Positions 44,464 through 52,259 of a stretch of 64,000 nucleotides of DNA are shown piece after piece. The DNA comes from Phenylobacterium conjunctum (GTDB lineage Bacteria; Pseudomonadota; Alphaproteobacteria; Caulobacterales; Caulobacteraceae): contig NZ_JBHTLQ010000019.1 in assembly GCF_042679085.1 (NCBI RefSeq), forward strand, positions 1-64,000, given 5' to 3'. Positions within the stretch are counted from its first letter, which is position 1, and each line of letters begins with the position of its first letter. The position numbers and the translations under genes are program-made. The notes under the pieces were generated by a model, which was not told the origin of the DNA, did no database searches, and saw only the letters and a program-made list of their open reading frames with translations.

Positions 44464-45231
44464 TTGAAGAACCTGTTCAACATCGAAGGCAAGGTGGCGG
44501 TGGTCACCGGGGGCAGCCGCGGCATCGGCGAGATGATCGCCCGCGGTTATGTCGAGAACGGCGCCAAGGTCTATATCTCGTCGCGCAAGGCCTCGGTCTG
44601 CGACGGCCTGGCCGAGGAGCTGTCGCAGTACGGGACCTGCATCTCCCTGCCCTTCGACCTGTCGAACATGGACGGCATCGAGGGCCTGGCCAAGGCGGTG
44701 GCCGAGCGGGAATCCAAGCTCGACATCCTGGTCAACAACGCCGGCGCCACCTGGGGCGCGCCCATCGACGAGTACCCGGAAGACGGCTGGGACAAGACGA
44801 TGGACCTGAACACCAAGTCGATCTTCTTCCTGACCCAGAAGCTGCTGCCGCAACTGCGCGCGGCCGCTACCCATGAGCATCCGTCGCGGGTGATCAACAT
44901 CGCCTCGGTCAACGGCATCGAGCCGCCGGCGCTTGAGACCTACGCCTATTCGACCTCGAAGGCCGGCTGCATCATGCTGACGCGGCACATGGCCAAGCGG
45001 CTGGCGGCCGACGACATCCTGGTCAACGCCATCGCGCCCGGCCCCTTCCAGAGCCACATGATGGCCGCGACCCTGGCCCGAGCCGGCGACGCGATCGCCA
45101 AGTCCAATCCCCGCGGCCGGATCGGCACGCCCGAAGACATCGCCGGCGTTGCGATCTTCCTGGCCAGCCGCGCCAGCGCCTACACCACCGGCGCGGTGGT
45201 GCCCTGCGACGGCGGTTCGGCCGAGGTCTGA
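44464..45231 (+). CDS. Short-chain dehydrogenase/reductase (second copy)
   Basis: A 255-aa SDR with the cofactor loop TGGSRGIGEMIARG (near 15-28), NNAGATWGAP near 88, catalytic Ser in INIASVNG and the YAYSTSKAG motif near 160. The C-terminus has the usual GAVVPCDGG. It resembles RhlG/gluconate 5-dehydrogenase-like SDRs. The start is TTG at 44464, with AGGAG 9 nt before it; the longer frame to 44416 has no ribosome-binding site. A perfect inverted repeat follows the stop. Confidence 0.88.
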   Translation: MKNLFNIEGKVAVVTGGSRGIGEMIARGYVENGAKVYISSRKASVCDGLAEELSQYGTCISLPFDLSNMDGIEGLAKAVAERESKLDILVNNAGATWGAPIDEYPEDGWDKTMDLNTKSIFFLTQKLLPQLRAAATHEHPSRVINIASVNGIEPPALETYAYSTSKAGCIMLTRHMAKRLAADDILVNAIAPGPFQSHMMAATLARAGDAIAKSNPRGRIGTPEDIAGVAIFLASRASAYTTGAVVPCDGGSAEV

Positions 45232-45241
45232 TCCCAGCGAG

Positions 45242-45271
45242 GCCTCAGGCGGCGATCAGACCGCCTGAGGC
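45242..45271 (+). terminator. Inverted repeat after the SDR gene
   Basis: GCCTCAGGCGG pairs perfectly with CCGCCTGAGGC over an 8-base loop, 10 nt after the SDR stop. It has no T run but is a plausible transcription end. Confidence 0.55.
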
Positions 45272-45410
45272 TGCTGGACCGCGCCACTCACCGGCGCGGG
45301 CTTCGACATCCAGACGGCCAGCATCAGGAACAGCATGCTGGCGACCTGGGCGGCGACATATCGGCGCCGGCATGAACAGGAACAGGTGGGTCTGAGACCG
45401 GATCGTCATG
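45256..45410 (-). pseudogene. Possible remnant of a membrane-protein gene
   Basis: On the minus strand, one frame from about 45360 to the TGA at 45256 reads YVAAQVASMLFLMLAVWMSK and then a Pro/Gln-rich tail. This looks like the last transmembrane helix and tail of a membrane protein. A plausible ATG at 45409 (MTIRSQTHLF) lies in a different frame, so a frameshift or deletion would separate the two. No family can be named; it may be chance. Confidence 0.3.
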
Positions 45411-45416
45411 CCCCGT

Positions 45417-45839
45417 CTACTGGAGCGGCTTGTCCAGGCAGATCATGGTCTGGCTGACCATGTTGGTGTTGGCCTGGTACTCGGCCACGAACGCGTTCCA
45501 GGCAGCGTCGGCGGGCCCAGCTTCCGGACCGGGCGGATTGACGTGCACGGTGGCCACCATGTCGGGCGAGACCGACCAGCCGGTCGCCTTGTCGCGGGTC
45601 AGCACCCTGCCCCCGACCTGCTTGTTCTTGGTCTGACCGTGGGCGACGTACCAGGCCTGGTTGTCGGCCACCGCCTTGTCGAAGCCGGCCTTGGAGCCCT
45701 CGGGCTTGATCTGGCTGGTCCGGATGATGACCAGCTGGCCGTTGGGGCATAACGCCTGGGGGCTGTCAGCGGCCTGGGCGGCGACGGGAGATACGGCGCA
45801 CAGAATGGCGGCCGCCGCGAGCACGGAGGTGATCTTCAT
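45417..45839 (-). CDS. Exported protein of unknown function
   Basis: A 140-aa protein with a signal peptide (MKITSVLAAAAILCAVSPVA onward, cut after AQA near residue 23). The mature part looks like a dimeric alpha-beta (EthD- or antibiotic-biosynthesis-monooxygenase-like) fold, with LVIIRTSQIKPEGSKAGFDKAVADNQAWY (split by residue 50) and a C-terminal TMICLDKP; two cysteines could form a disulfide. This fold guess is weak. It stands alone between the possible gene remnant and a regulator gene. Confidence 0.65.
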   Translation of the reverse strand: MKITSVLAAAAILCAVSPVAAQAADSPQALCPNGQLVIIRTSQIKPEGSKAGFDKAVADNQAWYVAHGQTKNKQVGGRVLTRDKATGWSVSPDMVATVHVNPPGPEAGPADAAWNAFVAEYQANTNMVSQTMICLDKPLQ

Positions 45840-45929
45840 ATGTCTCTCCTGATGTTTTGCGGCCCAGCGTTGTCGCGAGCCTACAGCTAGCTAGCCCCGA
45901 AGGTCGCCCGCCCCAAGCTCGCCAAAAAT

Positions 45930-46808
45930 CTACAGGGCCGCGTGGGCGCGCCCGGGAAAGGCGGCCCTCAGGGAGGCGCGCATGAACTGGATGACCAGGG
46001 CGAATGTCTGCGTGGCGTTGTCCGAGAAGGCCTCCGTGAAGACCACGTTGTCGGATCCGGACAAGGTCAGGGCGCCGGCGGCCTGGGCGTCCGCCAGCAT
46101 CTTGTTGATGTGCGCCCGGCTGACCCCGAATTCCCGGGCGAGCCCGGACCGGGAGATGGTGACCGCCTCCATCAGCCGCGCGCGCCCAGGAGCCTGGTCG
46201 GCGATCAGGCGGGCGAGGATGCGGCCGCCGGATTTGCGTGACAGGAAGATCTCGATGGGCGTCCAGGGGCCGGCGACCATGTCCCGGTGCATGGTGCTCA
46301 AGGCGCCCAGCCAGAAGCAGAACTGCGCCAGCGCCGCGTCATCCGCCAGAACTGACGGTGGCGGCAGGGCGGGATCAATGATCCGCGCGCCTTCGATCTG
46401 GATCGACATGTTGCGGCGCATGCGCTCAAGAAAGCGCGGCTTTAAGATCAGACGGCGCCGGGTCCACCGCTCGGCGCCGCTGGGCACCACCAGGTCACCG
46501 GCGTCCTGGGCCAAGCGCAGGAACTCGGTCACGCGGCCCGTGCTGCTGGTCCGGTTGGCTTGGGTCGCCGCGATCAGATTGGTGGCGGTGAGCCCATCGG
46601 GGCTCTTGTCCAGGACGATCGCGGCCAGATAGAGCGAACTCCGCCCCAGGTCGTCCAGCAAGAGCCGACCGACCGAGTCCATGGCGGCATGGTGGGCGAG
46701 GCTCGCCCGGGCCAGGTGATTGCAAGCCTCCGTCAACCGTGGATGCGCCTGCAGGGCGGCGATGGCCTGCGGGCTGAACCCGGTGTCGATGTCCCCTGCC
46801 CCATCCAT
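45930..46808 (-). CDS. Helix-turn-helix transcriptional regulator
   Basis: A 292-aa soluble protein. The C-terminal part holds an HTH near residues 218-245 (ISRSGLAREFGVSRAHINKML), and the N-terminal half contains a second possible winged helix (DGLTATNLIAATQANRTSSTGRVTEFL, near 70-96). Two DNA-binding units with a helical middle resemble the layout of the regulator at 7908-8822, though sequence similarity is not obvious. It starts 5 nt after the nucleotide-sugar dehydrogenase gene on the same strand and may regulate polysaccharide genes. Family not named. Confidence 0.62.
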   Translation of the reverse strand: MDGAGDIDTGFSPQAIAALQAHPRLTEACNHLARASLAHHAAMDSVGRLLLDDLGRSSLYLAAIVLDKSPDGLTATNLIAATQANRTSSTGRVTEFLRLAQDAGDLVVPSGAERWTRRRLILKPRFLERMRRNMSIQIEGARIIDPALPPPSVLADDAALAQFCFWLGALSTMHRDMVAGPWTPIEIFLSRKSGGRILARLIADQAPGRARLMEAVTISRSGLAREFGVSRAHINKMLADAQAAGALTLSGSDNVVFTEAFSDNATQTFALVIQFMRASLRAAFPGRAHAAL

Positions 46809-46813
46809 ACGCG

Positions 46814-48103
46814 TCAGAGTCGGAAGTCGGTCTCGTCCTTCGGGAACATCGCCTTCAGATCCTGCACCACAACGCCAGGTTTGCCTAAGGCCTTGATGGC
46901 GTCCAGGCCCATGGCGTGAAAGGCGCCGTGCGCGACGGCGACGATGACCCCGTCATAGGCGCCCTTGTCCGGGTGAGCGATGGGCCTGACCCCATACTCC
47001 GCCTCGGCTTCGTCGAGATCGACCCAGGGGTCATGGACATCCACGGCGATCTCATAGCCCGCCAGTTCGCGGACAATGTCGATCACCCGGGTGTTGCGCA
47101 GGTCGGGGCAGTTTTCCTTGAAGGTCAGCCCCATGACCAGGACGCGGGCGCCGCGGACCTTCACGTCGCGGCGGATCAGGGCCTTGATCATGGCCTCGGC
47201 CACATAGGCGCCCATGCCGTCATTGATCCGGCGGCCCGCCAGGATCACCTGCGGATGATGCCCCACCGCCTCGGCCTTGAAGGTCAGGTAGTAGGGATCG
47301 ACCCCGATACAGTGGCCGCCCACCAGGCCGGGCTGGAACTTCAGGAAGTTCCACTTGGTGCCGGCGGCGGCCAGGACCTCCTGAGTATCCACACCCAGGC
47401 GATTGAAAATCATCGAGAATTCGTTGATCAGGGCGATGTTCAGGTCGCGCTGGGTGTTCTCGATCACCTTGGCGGCCTCGGCCACCCGGATGGAGCTGGC
47501 CAGGTGGGTGCCGGCCTTCACGACCGCGCCATAGAGGGCGTCGACAAAGGCCGCCGCCTCCGGCGTCGAGCCCGCGGTCACCTTGATGATGCTGGAGAGC
47601 CGGTGCGCTCGGTCGCCGGGATTGGCCCGCTCGGGGCTGTAGCCGGCGTAGAAGTCGCGGTTGAAGGCGAGGCCCGAGACCTGCTCCACCACCGGCACGC
47701 AATCCTCTTCGGTGGCGCCCGGATAGACGGTGGATTCATAGACCACCACGGCGCCGGGACTGATCGCGCGGCCCACCGTGCGGCTGGCGCTGAGCAGCGC
47801 GCCGAGGTCGGGACGATTGTGGGCGTCGATGGGGGTCGGCACCGTGACGATGAAGACGTTGCAGGCCTTCAGGTCGGCTTCGTCGCGCGACAGGGTGAGG
47901 CGCTGGGCGACCTTCAGCTCGGCTTCGTCGACCTCCAGGGTGCGGTCATGGCCGGCCTGGAGCTCGGCGATGCGCGCCTCGCTGATATCGAAGCCCACCA
48001 CGTCGTAGACCTCGGCCAGAGCCACGGCGAGCGGCAGGCCGACATAGCCCAGGCCGATTACGGCGACCTTGGCGGGTGTCTGGGTGAAGGGGTTCAACAA
48101 CAT
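46814..48103 (-). CDS. Nucleotide-sugar 6-dehydrogenase (TviB/WbpA-like)
   Basis: A 429-aa NAD-dependent enzyme oxidising the C6 of a UDP-sugar in two steps. The NAD loop VIGLGYVGLPLAVALA lies near residues 15-30, VPTPIDAHNRPDL near 90, the lysine in TQRDLNIALINEF near 215, and the catalytic cysteine in PGLVGGHCIGVDPYYL near 262. The GGHCIGVDPYYL form and the NCPDLRNTR loop are typical of UDP-GlcNAc/UDP-GalNAc dehydrogenases rather than UDP-glucose dehydrogenase. It probably supplies an aminouronic acid for surface polysaccharide. The ATG at 48103 is preferred to a GTG at 48139. Confidence 0.88.
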   Translation of the reverse strand: MLLNPFTQTPAKVAVIGLGYVGLPLAVALAEVYDVVGFDISEARIAELQAGHDRTLEVDEAELKVAQRLTLSRDEADLKACNVFIVTVPTPIDAHNRPDLGALLSASRTVGRAISPGAVVVYESTVYPGATEEDCVPVVEQVSGLAFNRDFYAGYSPERANPGDRAHRLSSIIKVTAGSTPEAAAFVDALYGAVVKAGTHLASSIRVAEAAKVIENTQRDLNIALINEFSMIFNRLGVDTQEVLAAAGTKWNFLKFQPGLVGGHCIGVDPYYLTFKAEAVGHHPQVILAGRRINDGMGAYVAEAMIKALIRRDVKVRGARVLVMGLTFKENCPDLRNTRVIDIVRELAGYEIAVDVHDPWVDLDEAEAEYGVRPIAHPDKGAYDGVIVAVAHGAFHAMGLDAIKALGKPGVVVQDLKAMFPKDETDFRL

Positions 48104-48172
48104 CGCGGGCTCGCAGGACGCGCGCGAGGAACCGCGCACGTCCTGTGACTAGACTATTTTGGCCGCAGACCG

Positions 48173-50026
48173 CTACTCGGCCGGCGCCATCGCGGGCTTC
48201 GCCGCCTTGTCGAGGCGGCTGACCAGGGCCTCGTACTGGGCCCAGAGGGCCTTGGGCAGATGGTCGCCGAACTTCTCATAGGCCGCCGGGATCAACGAAG
48301 CCTCTTCCTTCCAGACCGTCGGGTCGACGGTCAGCAGGAAGTCCAACTGGGCCGGCGTGAGGGTCAGGCCCGAGACGTCGAGGGCGGCGTCCGTGGGGAG
48401 GCGGCCAATCGGGGTGTCCTTGGCCTCGGCCTTGCCGTCCAGGCGCTCGAAGATCCACTTCAGCACGCGGCTGTTCTCGCCATAGCCCGGCCAGACGAAC
48501 TTGCCGTTCTCGTCCTTGCGGAACCAGTTGACGAAATAGATGCGCGGCAGCTTCGAGGCGTCGGCGGTCTCGCCCATCTTCAGCCAGTGGCCGAAATAGT
48601 CGCCCATGTTGTAGCCGCAGAAGGGCAGCATGGCGAACGGGTCGCGGCGCAGCTCGCCGATCTTGTTCTCAGCCGCGGCGGTGCCTTCCGAGGCCACGTT
48701 GGAGGCCAGGAACACGCCGTGGGCCCAGTCGAAGGCCTCGGTGACCAGCGGCACCGCGCTGGCGCGGCGGCCGCCGAACAGGATGGCGGAGATCGGCACG
48801 CCCTTGGGGTCTTCCCATTCCGGCGCGATGACCGGGCATTGGGCGGCCGGCACAGTGAAGCGCGCGTTCGGGTGGGCGGCGGGCTCGTCGCTATCCGGCG
48901 TCCAGGGACGGCCCTTCCAGTCGGTGAGGTTCGGCGGCGGGTCCTTGGTCAGGCCCTCCCACCACACGTCGCCGTCCGGGGTCAGGGCCACATTGGTGAA
49001 GACGCTGTTGCCGTGCAGGGCGTCGACCGCGTTCTTGTTGGTCTCGATGCCAGTGCCGGGCGCCACGCCGAAGAATCCGGCTTCCGGATTGATGGCGTAG
49101 AGCTGGCCATCGTCGCCGAAGCGCATCCAGCAGATGTCGTCGCCGATGGTCTCGGCCTTCCAGCCCGGCAGGGTGGGCTGGAGCATGGCCATGTTGGTCT
49201 TGCCGCAGGCGCTCGGGAAGGCCGCGGCCACGTAGCGGACGGCGCCTTCCGGCGAGGTCAGCTTCAGGATCAGCATGTGCTCGGCGAACCAGCCCTCGTC
49301 GCGGGCCATGACCGAGGCGATACGGAGGGCGAAGCACTTCTTACCCAGCAGGGCGTTGCCGCCGTAGCCCGAGCCGTAAGACCAGATCTCGCGGGTCTCA
49401 GGGAAGTGGACGATGTACTTGATCTCGTTGCACGGCCACGGAACGTCCTGCTGGCCCGTGGCCAGGGGCATGCCGACCGAGTGGACGCAGGGGACGAAGA
49501 AGCCGTCTTCGCCGATCTCGTCCAGGGCGCCCTTGCCCATGCGGGTCATCACCCGCATCGAGATGGCGACATAGGCGCTGTCGGTGATCTCGACGCCCAG
49601 CTGGCTGATCTTGGAGCCCAGCGGGCCCATGCTGAAGGGCACCACGTACATGGTGCGGCCCTTCATGCAGCCCTTGAACAGGTCCTGCAGGTCGGCGCGC
49701 ATTTCGCCGGGTTCGAGCCAGTTGTTGGTCGGACCCGCGTCAGCCGGGTCCTGGGAGCAGATGAAGGTGCGGCTTTCTACTCGGGCCACATCGCGCGGAT
49801 CGGAGGCGGCGAGGAACGAGTTGGGGCGCTTTTCCGGATTGAGCGGCTTCAGGGTGCCGCTCTTGACCAGCTCAGCGGTCAGGGCCTCCCACTCGGCGTC
49901 CGATCCGTCGCACCAGTGAACCCGGTCGGGCTGCGTCAGGGTCGCAATGTCTTGGACCCACTGGACCAGCTTGGCGTGCTTGGTCGGCGCAGGGGCAAGG
50001 CCCGGAATCGACGTGGCCTGGGACAA
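48173..50026 (-). CDS. pckG: Phosphoenolpyruvate carboxykinase (GTP type)
   Basis: A 617-aa enzyme converting oxaloacetate plus GTP into phosphoenolpyruvate. The hyper-reactive-cysteine P-loop AAFPSACGKTNMAML lies near 275-290, GYGGNALLGKKCFALR near 225 is the PEP/oxaloacetate site, and the guanine-binding FVNWFRKDENGKFVWPGYGENSRVL segment lies near 510-535. This is the GTP-dependent type, not the ATP-dependent PckA. The start is TTG at 50026, with AAGGAG 8 nt upstream. A 22-bp near-palindrome about 100 bp upstream suggests control by a LacI-type regulator. Confidence 0.95.
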   Translation of the reverse strand: MSQATSIPGLAPAPTKHAKLVQWVQDIATLTQPDRVHWCDGSDAEWEALTAELVKSGTLKPLNPEKRPNSFLAASDPRDVARVESRTFICSQDPADAGPTNNWLEPGEMRADLQDLFKGCMKGRTMYVVPFSMGPLGSKISQLGVEITDSAYVAISMRVMTRMGKGALDEIGEDGFFVPCVHSVGMPLATGQQDVPWPCNEIKYIVHFPETREIWSYGSGYGGNALLGKKCFALRIASVMARDEGWFAEHMLILKLTSPEGAVRYVAAAFPSACGKTNMAMLQPTLPGWKAETIGDDICWMRFGDDGQLYAINPEAGFFGVAPGTGIETNKNAVDALHGNSVFTNVALTPDGDVWWEGLTKDPPPNLTDWKGRPWTPDSDEPAAHPNARFTVPAAQCPVIAPEWEDPKGVPISAILFGGRRASAVPLVTEAFDWAHGVFLASNVASEGTAAAENKIGELRRDPFAMLPFCGYNMGDYFGHWLKMGETADASKLPRIYFVNWFRKDENGKFVWPGYGENSRVLKWIFERLDGKAEAKDTPIGRLPTDAALDVSGLTLTPAQLDFLLTVDPTVWKEEASLIPAAYEKFGDHLPKALWAQYEALVSRLDKAAKPAMAPAE

Positions 50027-50125
50027 ACTCGCTACTCCTTGGTGACGCCGGACAGGGCCGGACCCGGATGGGCAACGCCATAGTCACCCGCCGGCAAAAT
50101 GGCGAGACCGCACAAGGAAAAATTC

Positions 50126-50147
50126 GTTAGGAAACCGGTTACCTAAC
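50126..50147. promoter_or_regulatory. 22-bp near-perfect palindromic operator upstream of pckG
   Basis: Arms GTTAGG and CCTAAC enclose AAACCGGTTA; 20 of the 22 positions are symmetric about the central CG. A central CpG within AACCGGTT is typical of LacI/GalR-family operators. It lies 100 bp before the pckG start. Confidence 0.65.
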
Positions 50148-50307
50148 CCAAGATTCTCCGGAAAGCTGCAGCAACGGCCCGCACTAGCGGCAGATTATGG
50201 TGAATTCAGATCGTTACATCCGAATCTACATTCACCCTACGGCGCCCTGGAAGCTTAGGCGGAACCTTGTTCAACAAACTTCAGGCTGCGGCGGCCTTGG
50301 ACTGATG

Positions 50308-50336
50308 TTGCGGCGCACTAAAACTGTGCGCCGCAA
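50308..50336 (-). terminator. Hairpin after the membrane chemoreceptor
   Basis: Perfect 11-bp arms TTGCGGCGCAC and GTGCGCCGCAA around a 7-base loop, 7 nt after the chemoreceptor stop. There is no T run on the exit side. Confidence 0.65.
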
Positions 50337-50343
50337 CCTGAAC

Positions 50344-51939
50344 TCAGGACGCCATCTTCAAGGCGGGCCGGCCAGCGCCAGCGCTGAGCCGGAAGCGTTC
50401 CGTCGCCTCCGCCAGGGCCTGGGCCTCGTGGGCGACAGCACGGGTCGCGGCCGTGGACTCTTCGACCATGGCGGCGTTCTGCTGGGTCGCCTGGTCCATC
50501 TGGTTGATCGCCGAATTGATCTGGGCCAGGCCCGAGGCCTGCTCCTGAGCCGAGGACGCGATCTCGCCCACCAGGCCGTCGATCTCGTTCACCTGGGTGG
50601 CGATCCGCTGCAGGGCCTCGCCGGTCAGGCCGACCAGCCGCACGCCGGCGCCGACCTGCTCGCTGGAAGCCTCGATCAGCGACTTGATCTCCTTGGCGGC
50701 TTCTGCGGAGCGCTGAGCAAGCGCCCGGACTTCCGAGGCCACGACGGCGAAGCCCTTGCCGGCGTCGCCGGCCCGGGCCGCTTCCACGCCCGCGTTCAGG
50801 GCCAGGAGGTTGGTCTGGAAGGCGATCTCGTCGATCACCCCGATGATCTGGCCAATCTGGGCCGACGAGGCCTCGATCTCGCCCACGGCGGCGACCGCGT
50901 CGGAGACAACCTGGTTGCTTTCGTGAGCGCCGGTCTTGGCGGTGGAGACCACCTGGGCGGCGCGCTTGGCGTTGCCGGCCGAGCGGCTGATGGTCTCGGT
51001 GATCTCGTCGAGCGCCGCGGCGGTCTCCTCCAGGCTCGCGGCCTGGCTCTCGGTGCGCCGGGACAGCGAGGCGGCCGCCTGGTCGAGCTCGCGCACGCTG
51101 GAGTGCATGCCGGTGGTCGAGGCCTTGATGGCGGCGATGGTCTGCTCGAGCCGCGAGATCGCGGCGTTGTAGTCGTGGCGCAGCTTCTCGAACTGGGGCG
51201 CGAAGGCGTTGTTCAGGCGGAACGACAGGTCGCCGTCGGCCAGGCGGGCCAGGCCATCGGCCAGGCTTTCGGTGACCTGGGCCCGTTCGTGATCCACGGA
51301 GGCTTGCAGTCGCGCGCGGTCCTGGGAGGCCTGCTCCTCGGCGAGATGGGCGGCCTCGGCCTCGGCCATGGCCTTCTGGGCCGTGTCCAGTGACGCTTCG
51401 GCGCGGGACACCGCCTCGCTGGAGACCGCGAACATGCCGACGATGCTTTGGCAGACCCACATGAGGATGGCCGCCTCCGCGATCAGGATCACGGCGTGGA
51501 CCATGACCCGGCCAAGGCCGGCCGAGCCGGGGAACACCGCGGCGGGCAACAGGAAGCTGAGGGTCAGGTGGTGAACGGCCACGACGGCGGCGCCGGCCAG
51601 GATGGCGCGCCAGTCACAATAGATCACCAGGGCCGCAAGGGCGGCGAAATAGGCCATGTGCAGGTCGATCTGCCAGGGGTGCCCCTTGAAGGCCGCCACC
51701 AGCAGGGACACGAGGCCCATGAGCGCCGCGGCGATGGCCATGCGGCCGCCCGCGCCGTCCTTGTCAGAGGCGCCCGCCAGGGTCGCGCCGCCGGCCAGGG
51801 CCGCGGCGCCGAGCCCCAAGGCCAGCCAGGGTCCCTTCAGAAGCAGGGCGGCGCCGGTGACCGCAAGGACGAGCCCCCACAGGACACCGCCTATGAGCCG
51901 GTGACCGAACGCCCGCTGTTCAGCAATGGTCTTGAACAT
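50344..51939 (-). CDS. Membrane methyl-accepting chemotaxis protein
   Basis: A 531-aa chemoreceptor. About six transmembrane helices fill residues 12-180 instead of a periplasmic ligand domain, with conserved-looking histidines in GHPWQIDLHMAYF and VHHLTLSFLLP that might bind a metal or heme. A coiled HAMP-like region (about 215-270) and a signalling domain with IDEIAFQTNLLALNAGVEAA follow. It ends in PALKMAS, without the xWxxF tether for CheR/CheB. The signalling domain is nearly the same as that of the globin receptor at 22350. A CtrA-like box lies 73 bp upstream. Confidence 0.92.
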   Translation of the reverse strand: MFKTIAEQRAFGHRLIGGVLWGLVLAVTGAALLLKGPWLALGLGAAALAGGATLAGASDKDGAGGRMAIAAALMGLVSLLVAAFKGHPWQIDLHMAYFAALAALVIYCDWRAILAGAAVVAVHHLTLSFLLPAAVFPGSAGLGRVMVHAVILIAEAAILMWVCQSIVGMFAVSSEAVSRAEASLDTAQKAMAEAEAAHLAEEQASQDRARLQASVDHERAQVTESLADGLARLADGDLSFRLNNAFAPQFEKLRHDYNAAISRLEQTIAAIKASTTGMHSSVRELDQAAASLSRRTESQAASLEETAAALDEITETISRSAGNAKRAAQVVSTAKTGAHESNQVVSDAVAAVGEIEASSAQIGQIIGVIDEIAFQTNLLALNAGVEAARAGDAGKGFAVVASEVRALAQRSAEAAKEIKSLIEASSEQVGAGVRLVGLTGEALQRIATQVNEIDGLVGEIASSAQEQASGLAQINSAINQMDQATQQNAAMVEESTAATRAVAHEAQALAEATERFRLSAGAGRPALKMAS

Positions 51940-52011
51940 AACTCACCCACAGGTTTGGCCGTCGCCGGCTCAAGATAGCGCGTCCTCAAACCAGGGATTG
52001 CGCGAGAAGCC

Positions 52012-52026
52012 TTAACGAGCGTTTAC
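52012..52026 (-). promoter_or_regulatory. Putative CtrA box upstream of the chemoreceptor
   Basis: TTAA-CGAGCGT-TTAC fits the CtrA consensus TTAA-N7-TTAA with one mismatch and exact spacing. CtrA controls motility and chemotaxis genes in Caulobacter, so the position 73 bp before a chemoreceptor start is sensible. Confidence 0.45.
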
Positions 52027-52183
52027 CTACCCTAGGGAAACCCGCCGCGACCCCTTGCCGCACAAGGGATTGTCGCCGAGATGCGAGCCGCCCGCGCGAG
52101 TTGTGCGGTTAAGCTGGAAAAGCAGGGCGCAATGTCTACAATTGTCGCGCTTGCGAAAGGATATGTCGGCCTGGACATCAAAA

Positions 52184-52194
52184 ATGTCTGACAA
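52184..52194. promoter_or_regulatory. GntR operator copy 1 (PQQ dehydrogenase promoter)
   Basis: ATGTCTGACAA matches the shared element TTGTCWGACAA at 10 of 11 positions and the general FadR-subfamily pattern GT-N3-AC. It lies 65 bp before the PQQ-type dehydrogenase start. Confidence 0.75.
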
Positions 52195-52259
52195 TCTTGT
52201 TGCGCGCGAGCCCCCAGCCTGCGACCTATCCTGAACAAACGTCTCAAGGGGGGATCGTC

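Larger units (their letters stand above)
50027..50343. other. pckG upstream region with palindromes
   Basis: 317 noncoding bases. They hold the 22-bp near-palindrome (50126-50147), an imperfect inverted repeat TGAAT-N2-AGAT / ATCT-N2-ATTCA (50201-50234) that could be a second operator, and the hairpin that ends the chemoreceptor transcript (50308-50336). No small gene was recognised. Confidence 0.6.

Noticed and set aside
48260..50083. 607-codon frame antisense to pckG
   Set aside because: Shadow frame; pckG has all its catalytic motifs.
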